Shown here: one piece after another, positions 35,391 to 45,563 of the stretch
How the letters are laid out: each line of letters begins with the position of its first letter
Numbering within the stretch: the stretch's first letter is position 1
Source: Lentinula raphanica
Lineage: Eukaryota > Basidiomycota > Agaricomycetes > Agaricales > Omphalotaceae
Direction: 5' to 3'
Assembly (NCBI GenBank): GCA_027919835.1
Contig: JANVFP010000032.1
Coordinates: forward strand, 372,001 to 436,000
DNA length: 64,000 nt
Made by a program: the position numbers and the translations under genes
Notes under the pieces: model-generated
Databases searched by the model: none
What the model was told of the DNA's origin: nothing
Seen by the model: only the letters and a program-made list of their open reading frames with translations

Positions 35391-37937
35391 TCAATCTTCA
35401 TTTGAGAGCTCACCGAATATTTCTGAAATGACATTGCCAAGAGAAACATCAGAGTTATCATGAAGATCTGTATTCATGTCCATATCTTTTTCAACAGAAC
35501 CCTCCGCAATTCCCAAAACCTCACCACATTTTGCTATGATCTCCTCACGAAGAGTTGAATCTTTGGTCAGATAAGCATTGAGTGCAGTGTGAGTTTCCTT
35601 GCTTGTGAGACACTCGGCAGAAAAGTTGTACTGTTTAGCTGTAGATTTTGACCAAGCCTAATAACAACAAGTCAATCAACTGTGACTCGTGAGCTCAACA
35701 GTAAAGATATCAATACCTTCTTTACAAGATCTTGACTCTCTTGAGTCTGCATAAACTCGTATACTTTCACAATTCCAGCCACTGCAGCATCACGAAGTTT
35801 TGGAAGTGACATCGTGATCTTCACATGCTCAGGGCTAATCCCTCTCTGGAGCTGTTGCTGATGCTCGTTTACCATCCACTTGAACAATTTTTCTTTGATG
35901 AGGTGTTTGATTGGACGCTGTAGACCAACATCCGCAGGTTGGTACTTCTCAGTGCAATTTGCTGGGACGAAGATAAGAATGAAGTGCTTGTATCTGGTGA
36001 CGGCATTATGAAAAGCTTCGCTGGTATGGACTGGATACACATCTATGTACAGAATCACCTTCTGATCTTTGTTAAGACTGTCTTCAAGAACAATCTTTTC
36101 TCGATACAGTACTAAGATGTTGTCAATCCATTCTATTATGGTTTTGAGCGTGCTAAAATGACTTCGGGGGCTTTTTTCACTTGCTGCCACTGTGAAATGA
36201 AAACCGTGACCTTGAGCAGTGGCCATCCCAGGCGCATCGTGCTTTGGCAGTGAGGCATTTGTCTTTCCAGCTCAGACACATTGAAAAGGAAGAAAACCGT
36301 CGGCGGCTGTACTTGCAACACCTAGCGTGAAAGCTCGCTTTTCATCCTTGGCAACGATATCGACCTGCTTGTCACCTTTCTGATGGAAGGTTTTTGAACA
36401 ATGCAAAAGAAGGAAAATACCTTGCTGATCGTAGTTGATGACAAGCTTGGGAGTGATCTCCTCCCACTTCATACAGTAGGCCAAACGGAAGAAGGTTCGT
36501 TCACAGAGGTCTTCTGCATTAGCAGGAAGATGAGCTGCCGCCTGAGTGCCAACTCGAGGAGTTCAGTCCATTACAGATTGAAGAAAAGCTCGGATGTATG
36601 AATCTGTGCAACGGAATTTTTTGGTGAGGGCTTCCAGATTCCAATGGTGAATCAGGCTGAGTATGATTGAACGAGCAATTGGTACATTGACCACAAGGCC
36701 AGAAGTTCGACGTGCTCCAAGAGTGGTTTTGATCTCCAATACCAGTTCAGGAAATGTTGCTAAAGCTCCTGCTTGCCCGGTCCCAACAAGAGCATGACGG
36801 TTCATGATTTTTGCTTTGGCCTGTTCTGTCCAGTTATTCTCGTACTTGCACTTCCACTTGCCAACTGTTCTGCGATAGAGATTTGTGTAAACTCGAGGAT
36901 TCTGTTTTCGGAGGATATCAACTGCACCCTGTGGGCTCCACCCAGCTTGTTGCATTGCCGCATCGATTGAGGGCCAGAGTAGCGGATGAAACCAGTTTAC
37001 CCGGACAGCCTCAAAATGATGTTTTCCACCTTGACTCCCATCTCTTGACTCTCTCCACTTCTCGAAACCTGGGCGTGAGATAGCTGCTAGATCAGCAATA
37101 GCCGAAGATTTGGCTGGAGTTGGATCTGAATCTGATATGCCTGAATCACTGTCTTCACTACTAACCCTGCCAAGTTTGTCTTTCTGATGCTTGCACATTA
37201 GCAAAATCACTCTGTCTCTGGAGTCTCCAGAGACACCCCCCAAATCCGAGAGCAATTTTATCACTTTCAGAGTGCTCAGAGAAAATTTAGCACCCTCAGA
37301 GATCTTCAAAGACATTCAAAGTACTCTCAGAGACTCCAAAGTACTTTTAGTACTCTCAGGCTGCTCAGGATTTGGGGGGTGTCTCTAGGGTCTTCAGAGA
37401 CAGGGTGATTTTGCTGATGCATGCCTGACGTAACCAGTTTTGATCCCAAATCTATTCTTGCTTTGACTCCTTGTCCTTCTATGATTTAGCTTCCCGCTCA
37501 GCATGCAGCTCTTCATCTTTCTGGATTCTACGTTTTCGAGCAGCAATTTTTTCTTCTTCAGAATGGGTGTCTTTTGTAAAAGACAGTTTTTGCTGTGTGA
37601 GCTTAGGTGGTTTGAACAAGTCGAGCTTGTTTGATGAGAGGCCGACAAAATCTGGAGTGCTAATGGAAGAGACTTCGGAAGATTGCAATGTTGAAGCCAA
37701 AGCTGATTGCGATGCTACATTTGACCAGTTGTTGGCAGCTGCTTTGGACCTTTTTGTAGATAGAGTGCTGGTATTACCGGTATCTGGCTGTCTGCGCTTT
37801 GTAACTTGCACATGAGAGCTGCTAGCATGTGTAGCTGCAGTTTCCAGCCTGTGCAACCAAGCATCTTCGAAAGCACTGCAATCAAAGTCACTCATACATC
37901 CTACAGCTTCTTTGAGCATGGGAACTAGGCTCTCCAT
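35391..37937 (-). pseudogene. Pogo-like DDE transposase with four premature stops
   Basis: Minus-strand gene starting MESLVPMLKEAV at 37937 and ending GELSNED at 35391. The N-terminal DNA-binding part is at 37170-36570 (WSPQGAVDILRKQNPRVYTN). The DDE core has NYDQQG, ILYIDVYPVHTSEAF and CTEKYQPADVGLQRP, so all three acidic residues survive. An intron at about 35657-35716 precedes the last exon. In-frame stops: two TAG in 37490-37430, and two TGA (after SVMD near 36570 and after PFQCV near 36272). All four fit CAG-to-TAG or TGG-to-TGA changes. MITE A5 is a further break. In life it would cut and paste its own element. Confidence 0.82.
37196..37419. mobile_element. CATCAG-ended palindromic element A5 (224 bp), target duplication CA
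   Basis: Starts CATTAGCAAAATCACTCT and ends GTGATTTTGCTGATG, flanked by CA at 37194-37195 and 37420-37421. It sits in the pogo transposase; removing it joins LRQAC to KHQKDKLG in frame. Confidence 0.86.
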
Positions 37938-38394
37938 TCGATCACCTCATTCAGTGAAGACAATCGTTCCATCGTGCTGTTGGCCAAAGGAAATTTCCAG
38001 ACAGCGCAAGATAGCACCAAAAATACTCCATTCTTTGATGTCTTCTTCGGACAGTGAGAAATAATAAGAACTAGAAGATGGATTCAAGCTAAGGCTAAAT
38101 GGAAGATGTAAAATCAAATCGTGAAGGGCATTCAGTCCAACGAGGAGGTGCATGCGCAACATGGTAGTGTAACAGGGTGTAGTAGTAAGTAATTGTTATC
38201 AGAAAAAATTGGCCAAAAAAGGAACCAGCATTGCTCAATTTTTCTATTGGTAGCCTACACGAAATTTTGACCCAGTCAAAAAATATCATGGTCGCATGTG
38301 TCACGGTCAAAAATGGTTTTGTTGCCTATCAATTGACCGTGACACACATGTGACCATCGCTTCCATACATGCAGGGACAGTATACCTGATAAAT

Positions 38395-38991
38395 GAGTAG
38401 TAAATTTGGTTGAATGGGATTTAAATTTGATTTCAACCTGGTTTAAATTGGTTCATGCATAGACTGATTTAAATCAATGAACTGTGATTTATTGAAACAT
38501 TGGAGAACTCATAAATCTTGAATTCAATCACAGTTTAAATCTCAATCAGTTTATTTTTAGTGATTCAAATTTTGATTCAATTCAATTCAATTCATAATTT
38601 ATTTGCAGTCCATTAAACTGGACCTTTAAATCCTAGGCATAGAGATGATTCCTCGATTCATTTGGACTTGTAACAGTGAAATACATGCATTATTAGGCCT
38701 ATCACAGTCTCCAGAGCCAAGATATATGGATTTTTTGTAGTTTTAACTATACATCAGTTAATTATTGATTATAGCTCAATATCCAATCTCAACTCTGGTA
38801 ATGGTCAGTATTACTAATATAGTGCTGTGAAGTCCACTGAAAACAAACAGTCCAGGCTGAAGAGGAAGCACTTTTGCATCCTAAATCAGAAAATATCAAG
38901 GAATTGACCGAGCATGTAGTAAGTACTAGTAAGTAGTCTAAGGAGGTACAGGTAGATAACAATAGATATTTGTTAGATTCGAGGGTGAATG
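38395..38991 (+). repeat. AT-rich repeat H, partial copy H3, and adjoining unique spacer
   Basis: 38395-38630 matches H1 (AACCTGGTTTAAATTGG, AATTCAATTCAATTC, GGACCTTTAAA). The rest to 38991 has no recognised gene or repeat. Confidence 0.5.
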
Positions 38992-39649
38992 TGTTAATGA
39001 TAATGAGGTATAAAGTCAGTTCTTAGTATAATGCCTTATGACAGGTCACTTAGCATGAACACAGAGTACAACTTCACAGATTCATCAATCAAATTTGTAT
39101 TTATAGCAAGGTGTAGGGCATTGTCAGAGATTTCGCACTATCTTATATCTCAAGTCAAATGCAGTCTTGTAAGATCTTTTAGATCACTAATACTGGTCAG
39201 CAGAACGAAGTGACACAGATATACCAGTCATAAAATCTGGACTAAGGGGTTTTAGGCTCAGAAAGCAACAGAATATCAGACGTTATGGCAAACCAATTGA
39301 TTCCGCTCCCGGGTGAAGCAGTACTGATCACTATTTTCAGTAAAACCTTGAAGATCACGCAGATCACCAATCACTACGTGTCAACTTGAACAGAGCTACC
39401 AAAACTCTGCATGTTCACTCGGCACAACCTGAGACCAAGTCCTCTGTATCTCCAGAACGGAGTCTACCCTCAACTAGCAAGTGACAGACACCAAGTCAAA
39501 CCACTCAAAAGTCAGGCTTATCGCGATGAAGTAACACACTTAATCTGCAAGGTCCGGTACGGCTTAGAAGCTATTACTCCCATGTATGGATGAAAAGGAT
39601 TACCAGTTCAGAGAGATCTGGGTGCAAAACTTATTCATTTGTGCAGATA

Positions 39650-39873
39650 CATCAGGAAAAATACCTTCAGTCCAGAGAGCCTAGAGACACCCCCAAAAAC
39701 CCAGGCTTCCCAGAAATACTCAAAGATTTCCAAAGATTTTCAAAGCAACTCAGGTAAGCCTGAAGACACTAGGTTGACTTGAAATAATTTCAAAGTCTTT
39801 AAACTGCCTGGAATATTGGGGGTGTCTTCAGGCAATTCTGAGCAACCTGGGCCTAGATATATTTTTCCTGATG
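39650..39873. mobile_element. CATCAG-ended palindromic element C1 (224 bp), target duplication TA
   Basis: Starts CATCAGGAAAAATACC and ends TATTTTTCCTGATG; TA on both sides. The empty site in F3 (inverted, near 57300) reads GTGCAGATACAGG, exactly the flanks with a single TA, proving insertion with a 2-bp duplication. Confidence 0.92.
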
Positions 39874-40174
39874 TACAGGTCTTTAAGTACACTACGAAAA
39901 GTCCAATACCCATATTTGTCCTTGATCTAGTAGATCTAGCTATTTCTACGGACGGAGTCTGATAATATACACTTAAATAGTGAAATATGACTGAAACAAT
40001 ACAAATATGCAAGGAAATAGTAAGGAAAACAGAGAAAAAGATAAAACTTGTCCGTATTTCATTGTACTTTTGCCAGATCTAGAAGACCAGGCAAGTTCCG
40101 ACCATGGTCTGTGCGGCCTCCACATGCTAGGGTGCCTACTAACTCGTCAGAGTGGCTCCTGCCTGTGTTGCTCA

Positions 40175-40371
40175 CATCAGGAAAAATGTTCCTGACTCTG
40201 AAATCTCCAGAGACACCCCCCAAAGCCTGGAGATATCAAAGATTTTGAAAGCACTCTGAGTTTCTCCTGGCATCTCCAGAGTGCTTTCAGATTCTCTAGA
40301 GCACTTCAGAGAGCTCAGGGATTTTGGGAGGTGTCTCTAGAGTCTTTGGAGCTGGGGTGTTTTTCCTGATG
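40175..40371. mobile_element. CATCAG-ended palindromic element C2 (197 bp), target duplication CA
   Basis: Starts CATCAGGAAAAATGTTC and ends TGTTTTTCCTGATG; CA on both sides. The empty site in F3 (near 57000, inverted) reads GTTGCTCAAGTGTTTCC with one CA. Confidence 0.92.
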
Positions 40372-40760
40372 CAAGTGTTTCCATGGAATAGTAGTGGTCT
40401 TCCCAAGTTAATGAGATGGACTCGCAATAGTGGTTGATCTCACAGATCAGATTGGTCTGGTTCGTAGCTTTTGAATGGTATGCATATATCCTGGTGTTCT
40501 GGAGTGGACAACAAAGATAAATGCTTCAGAAGTGTTTTCCGTAGGTTTCCGCGTGTTTCTGTGAGTGCTGGTCAAAGCTGTACATAGCATACGCTCTATC
40601 CCAGTTTAGAACTTGAACATATGCGTGTTTTCACTGCAAATTTCACCTGTACTGCCACAGAAATGCTAGATCATCATGTTTCTAATGGTTTCTGCCACTT
40701 GGCGTAGGCTTTCCAGGTGGTAACTCGTCTGGATAGGTTCTCATTGTGTCTGATCTGCTA

Positions 40761-41349
40761 TGGTGCAGGTCATCTAGTCACCGCTACCCGTGAACAAGGC
40801 GTGGGAAGACGATGAGCAGGGACCGGACTTACATAAAACTCGAATTCCTCTTGCAGAAGGCAAGTATTTGATGAGAGAAACACTCTGTGAAGAGGGTTTT
40901 TTAATACTCTCAATAAATCAAAAATTTGTCAGAAAAAATTCGCCATTTACATATATAGTAATCACGTCATCACGTGCGCCTGTTAGTCATCCATACATTT
41001 CAAGCACGGCACACTATAATTGGAAGGTATGATAAATATACAGAAATATACACCATACGAGGGGGATGAGATCTTCATATTTCCTGTAACACATACATAT
41101 ATAAACTGGTACAGGTGAGCTAAATCCTGATCATTGTAGTCAAATTGAGCATGTAGTGATGAATGACACTCAGGAAGAAGGGGGAAGGCATTGGGAGAGC
41201 TCAGAAACCAGAGAGGATAACTCGCAACTTGGTCACAAGGCCGCACAAAGAGGTGGAATATAAAAAATTTTTTTGACCAAAAAAATTCGCCGCTTACATA
41301 ATTTCCCACGCCTTGTTCATAGGTAGCGGTGACTAGATGACCTGCACCA
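40761..41349. mobile_element. 589-bp MITE (M) with 47-bp inverted ends and TA duplication
   Basis: Both ends read TGGTGCAGGTCATCTAGTCA inward, continuing to ACAAGGCGTGGGAA with two mismatches. TA flanks it (40759-40760, 41350-41351), and F3 shows the uninterrupted target (TTTGCTAGATCAAGTG, inverted near 56600). No transposase is present. Ends are unrelated to the CATCAG family; TA suggests Tc1/mariner mobilisation. Confidence 0.88.
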
Positions 41350-41687
41350 TAGATCAAGTGAAATTTCCATCATCACAAGTACCAAACTCAGTTATGCTGA
41401 TCCGGCAGATCTTGATACTAAGTCAATATTCCCTTGGTGTGCTTGTACCAGTAGTCAGCATTCTAAGTGGATATTTATGGCTGATCCTGCCAAAAGATCT
41501 GTATCCTAGCTTAGACTGATACAAATTTGACTGCTAGTTCGGGCTCACTACAGTCCTTATTGACATTATGCAATGGTCTATGTTGGTCTTTTTGATCATT
41601 GCATGCCTGTGCAGAAAAATCGCGCAACAACAAGGTATACAGTCAGTTCTTAGTATAATGCCTTATGACAGGTTGCTTAGCATGAAC

Positions 41688-42266
41688 TGTTAGGACCGTG
41701 CCACCGACGGAGTCGGAGCTCTGATCAGAGACACAGAGGATTGTTGAATGTTAGTGTTGTTATTGCTCGCCACATTATCGTGTTCAACTAGGAGAACAGA
41801 TGAGGACGAGTACAATGTGTATGAAGTCCGACGGAGGTTCGGAGTCGGCGATGATCAATGATCAAGACGACACTAAGAGCACAGAGGTGAGTGTTAACGT
41901 TAACGAGGTAATCCAAGTTGATATTAAAACTGAGGTATGTAAGTATGTACAGGCTCCTTATATACTGTATGGATAGTCAGTCTAATCTAAAGTGCAATAA
42001 GACGATACACATCTCGGTACTACAGCATTGGAGGTGAGAAAGACAATAAGCTATTGTAAAGTAAGTCAATATAAAAGGTCAGCTGAGCTGTCAGAGAATA
42101 AACAATAAGATCATAATCAAAGTATAAGACCAAACCGATGTGCCGACGGAATCGGAGGGAGGGACAAGGCGGACACTGCTAGGCATGACTAGAGAGATTT
42201 AGGAAATCTCTAAGTCCAATTGCCGAGTGAAGCTCCGACGGAGCTTCGAGTATAATGGTTGTAACA
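41688..42266 (+). mobile_element. Retrotransposon LTR (579 bp)
   Basis: Starts TGTTAGGACCGTGCC and ends GGTTGTAACA, the TG...CA ends with inverted TGTTA/TAACA. TATAAAAGGTCAG near 42070 could be its promoter. It truncates an F repeat on the left. Flanks TGAAC and GTATC do not match, so this is not a clean solo LTR. The right side may be former internal sequence, but no primer-binding site is recognised. Confidence 0.7.
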
Positions 42267-42490
42267 CATCAGGAAAAATCTATCTAGGCCCAGGTTGCCT
42301 GGAGACACCCCCAAAATCCTAGGCAGTCTAAAGTCTTCGAAATAATTTTAAGTTAACCTTATGTCTTCAGGCTTACCTGAGTTGCTTTGAAAATCTTTGA
42401 AAATCTTTGAGAATCTCTGGGAAGCCTGGGAAGCCTGAGCTTTTGGGGGGTGTCTCTAGGCTCTCTGGGCTCAAGGTATTTTTCCTGATG
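42267..42490. mobile_element. CATCAG-ended palindromic element C3 (224 bp), target duplication CA
   Basis: Starts CATCAGGAAAAATCTATC and ends GTATTTTTCCTGATG. The duplicated CA is the last two bases of the LTR (42265-42266) and 42491-42492. The body is close to C1 and C4 in inverted orientation. Confidence 0.85.
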
Positions 42491-42705
42491 CAGTATCCCC
42501 CTCTTAGGCTTGAGCCCTCAAAAGCTGATGACATCATCATCACGATCAGATGACTAGGTTGATCTGATCACATGACTCTGTTGGTCCAATTCTAGAACAA
42601 TGAAATCAGGGTGCCTGATTTGGAAAAACATTTCAATGGTGTTCTCAAATCCAAATGCAAATTGACCGGCCCTAAAGTAGCATGGTCCGTGTGCCAATCC
42701 CAAAG

Positions 42706-42712
42706 TATAAAA
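42706..42712 (+). promoter_or_regulatory. TATA box (TATAAAA) upstream of the charged ORF remnant
   Basis: TATAAAA lies 47 bp before the ATG at 42759. Spacing is plausible for a core promoter; whether it is active is unknown. Confidence 0.35.
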
Positions 42713-42758
42713 GCTGAAGGTGAATGAGGGACTTAGCCAAAATTTCCCCATCTTGGCA

Positions 42759-43178
42759 ATGTCTCGACCTAGACCGAACATCAGTACCATCACCACCACT
42801 ACCGCCATTGGCAGGGAGGAAGAACTTTGGATATTCCTCCAACCGACGCTAGAAACGCCCACTGAACATTGTCGATGAGAGGCCGAGGAGGAGGAGGCGG
42901 CCCTGCAAGAGATGCAGCAGCGGAGGGAGGAGAACCAACGCCGACGTGAGGAGGAGGAGGCAGAGGAAAAGAGAAAGGAAGAAGAAGAAGCTGCACGCAA
43001 AGCAGAGGAGGAACGACTCCAATGCGAAGTGGAGGAAGCAGCAGAAGCGGAGCGCCACCGGAAGGTGAAGGAAGGAAAAAAGAGAAAGGCAGAGGAGGAG
43101 AAGACTGGCAAGGTCAAAAAAACCAAAGTCACTGACTCCAGTCAGGGGCCATCGTCGGAGCAGCTTCGAGCAGCTTGA
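42759..43178 (+). pseudogene. Charged coiled-coil protein remnant with one frame break
   Basis: The ATG at 42759 opens MSRPRPNISTITTTTAIG and is stopped at about 42878. In another frame a Glu/Arg/Lys-rich coiled coil (RRREEEEAEEKRKEEEEAAR) runs to the stop at 43178, ending SSEQLRAA. One indel near 42880 would explain the break. A gag-like or accessory protein of a mobile element is possible; no domain is recognised. Confidence 0.4.
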
Positions 43179-43490
43179 CTTCATCAGTTTTCCAGAACCT
43201 TGGTGAATGCTAGATCATTTTCCACTACTAACACTAACTTTCCTGTAAAATGCCTCTACCAGAGCGTCTCCGACAGAGACAATGGGAGAAGCGGGTCCAT
43301 CCCATGTTATAAGGTATATCCCAGAGTTTCCTTTTATTCCTTTCATGGTAAGTTACTAATCTTCTTTTTGTTTCCACCTGTAGCTATAGGTTTTATGCAT
43401 AACAAGTGGGCAAGTCCCTGAGGCCCATTTTGCATAACAGCAGGGCACTAATCCACTCAGTCAATAAATGAATATTTAAACTGAAATTAA

Positions 43491-43557
43491 GCACTGAATC
43501 AGGCCCCTCCCGTTGGGATTAGCTATGCTAACATTAGGGAGGGGTCTGATTCAGTGC
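43491..43557. other. Perfect-type hairpin, ~21-bp stem
   Basis: GCACTGAATCAG-CCCCTCCC pairs with GGGAGGGG-CTGATTCAGTGC around a 25-nt loop, with one G:T wobble-type mismatch. It lies just before the telomere-like tract. It could be a terminator, small-RNA precursor or tiny foldback relic. Confidence 0.6.
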
Positions 43558-43573
43558 CAAACATGAGCCAATA

Positions 43574-43668
43574 AGGGTTAGGGGGTTAGGGGTTAGGTTA
43601 GGTTAGGGTTAGGGGTTTGGTTAGGGGTTAGGGTGGTTAGGGGTTGGGTTAGGAGTTAGGGGTTGAGG
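43574..43668 (+). repeat. Interstitial telomere-like TTAGGG tract
   Basis: About 95 nt of degenerate tandem TTAGGG, TTAGGGG and TTAGG units. TTAGGG is the telomere repeat of most filamentous fungi, including basidiomycetes. The units are imperfect and have single-copy and repeat sequence on both sides. Confidence 0.8.
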
Positions 43669-43794
43669 ATATATTGATAGACCTTAAAAAAAGACCCCCT
43701 ATAGGGATTGTCAGTTTTTTCCAAAAATGAATATTTCAAGAGATACAATTGATTCATTTTTTTAAAAATATTGAAAAATAATCTTGGCTATATG

Positions 43795-45442
43795 TTATGG
43801 GCTATTTTTAGTACCTATATTGGACCTACATTATTTTTTATCATATGAAGTCATGTGCTTACATATCCTGATCTGACCTAATCAGGCTATTTTTATGAAT
43901 TTTTATAAATTTTCGAGTTTTTTTGAAAATGTACTGCTTATTTAATATCTGGATGATTATTAATTACCCAAAACAGTAAATATAAGCCATATGTTTCTGC
44001 CTTTTGCACTCAGGTGGGACAGGAAGTTAGAGCTAGCCAACACTGGGTCAAAGCCCATAACATTCAGAGCAGATCATGGAGGGCTACATAATGGTACAGG
44101 ATAGGTAAGGATGTAGCTACATACCACTACATATATACAAACAATGAGAACATACATGATATGAGGGAAAGGAGGGAGGGTGAAGGAAAAACAAGCAAAT
44201 CAAGGTTAGATCTATGTAGATAAGAGTTAGTACAATGTAGAGGCTTATCAGACATGATCAGAGCGCACTGAGACACCAAAAACCCAAGATCTAACAAAGG
44301 AATCAACTCCTAGAGTGTCTGATCACCTTAGATCTGTCTAGATGTGCTTTGGTATCTGTTCAGTGTCTTCATGGTGAAAAATGCGAAATTTCATACCAGA
44401 TTCCTGTATCTGAGACACCTCTTGAAGGCCTATAGTCTGTACAGATGGAGGAATGTGCTGGATAGTGAAATCAGGGCTCAAATAGAGCAAGGGGACATGC
44501 AGGCAGCCTCACCCAGGTCAGAGATGGTGGGGGAAAGAAAGGAAGAATGGGAGATCAAAAACTGATGGGCAAACTCGCTTTTACAGGCCTCTGCTCAGAC
44601 CTCTGGCACCTGTAACAGCCACCATCAGGACCAGATCAAACCCATCATGATATGCCCAATGCATGTGAAGATGGGACCATGTGCAGCTATCAGCTGATGA
44701 TCCAAGCGCCACATAAGCGCTGGAAATGTCCGAGATATATCCAGAGACCTATGTGATGTGTCTAGGCATGGTTCAGAGTGATCTAGAGACTCTGGGAGTG
44801 AAATAACACTCAAGTCCGCTTTTTGTGTTTTGAGTGTGCAACTTGAAATGACAATTGCAGGGGAGCCAGTGAACCAAATGCCTTCAAATTTGTTCTCATC
44901 CCGAAGAAGACATGGAGCCGCACATTTTCACTTAAGACACCTAAGGGATCCATCCAGAACTGCGTGGTGTAGAGCAAAATGTAAATCAGAAGCTCTACCA
45001 GAGCATTCTGAGCACTTTGGTGAAAAAGTGTGCATAACTCCACACAAACTGGGTATCATCACTAGGTCATAGTGGACAACTTGTAGGGGCAATAGAGCTC
45101 TGTATGCGTACACAGTATAGTGGCAAGAGCTCTTGAGGGTGGCCAGCAATTAAGTGTATTCATGTACACATTAGGTATGATGAAGGTGAAAACCTTCATG
45201 TACATACCTGTTGTGATGAATAGTGCACTATAATTGCTGGAAGATGATCTGTTGTTTGCAGAGGCCTGCAGAAAGGCTCCCTACCCTTGGAATTCGCCTT
45301 CATGTCGATGACAGGTGGTGACAGGCATGACCACCCCCTGGGGCCATTTCCGGAACCCCCTCCGGGTTATCACAACTATTTGCAATAGGTACCCGATAAC
45401 TTAAAGTTAGTACTTTTTACAAAAGTTTTACAGTATCAGCTG
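43795..45442 (-). mobile_element. Foldback element LP2, right arm only, split by element E1
   Basis: 43795-43993 and 45309-45442 together match the right arm of LP4 and end CAGTATCAGCTG. E1 is inserted exactly between CCATATG and TGACAGG, adjacent bases in LP1, LP3 and LP4. The left arm is missing. Confidence 0.7.
43994..45308 (+). mobile_element. 1.3 kb interspersed element E, copy E1
   Basis: Its whole length is the reverse complement of E2 (49917-52224). Ends are TTTCTGCCTTTTGC and CGCCTTCATGTCGA. It has no inverted repeats and, judged from intact LP copies, inserted without duplicating target bases. A 73-codon frame (44344-44565) is also open in E2, but composition and missing context argue against a gene. 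Confidence 0.7.
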
Positions 45443-45563
45443 TTGTCGGAGGAACACCGACAATTCCTCCAGGATGACGAACTTGGAGGATGACTTGCAG
45501 GCCCTAAAGGAAGGGTTCGTCGATATGACCCAGGGCCAACACAAAATCCTGGAGTTGGTACGG
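45443..45563 (+). pseudogene. Short coding remnant between two foldback elements
   Basis: A plus frame reads SSRMTNLEDDLQALKEGFVD and MTQGQHKILELVRQL without a stop. Codon-like amphipathic sequence suggests part of a gene into which LP2 and LP3 inserted. Family unknown. Confidence 0.35.

Larger units (their letters stand above)
35113..38380 (-). mobile_element. Pogo/Tc1-mariner-type DNA transposon, 3.27 kb
   Basis: Termini are CTGTCCCTTCGTGTATGGAG and, inverted, CTGTCCCTGCATGTATGGAA; the repeats extend ~35 nt. TA stands on both sides (35111-35112, 38381-38382), as for Tc1/mariner. It encodes one minus-strand DDE transposase and carries MITE A5 inside that gene. Confidence 0.88.
38992..41632 (+). 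mobile_element. LTR-like long repeat, copy F2, carrying three insertions
   Basis: Begins TGTTAATGATAATGAGG and ends CGCGCAACAACA. Its sequence follows F3 (inverted, 56280-57993) along its whole length apart from three insertions at 39650, 40175 and 40761, leaving about 1.6 kb. A TATA-like GTATTTATAGC lies near 39098. Directly after it (41633-41687) a second truncated F start appears (AGGTATACAGTCAGTTC). Confidence 0.62.

Noticed and set aside
44344..44565. 73-codon frame conserved in E1 and E2
   Set aside because: The copies are similar throughout, so frame conservation is expected; no start context, domain or codon bias supports translation.
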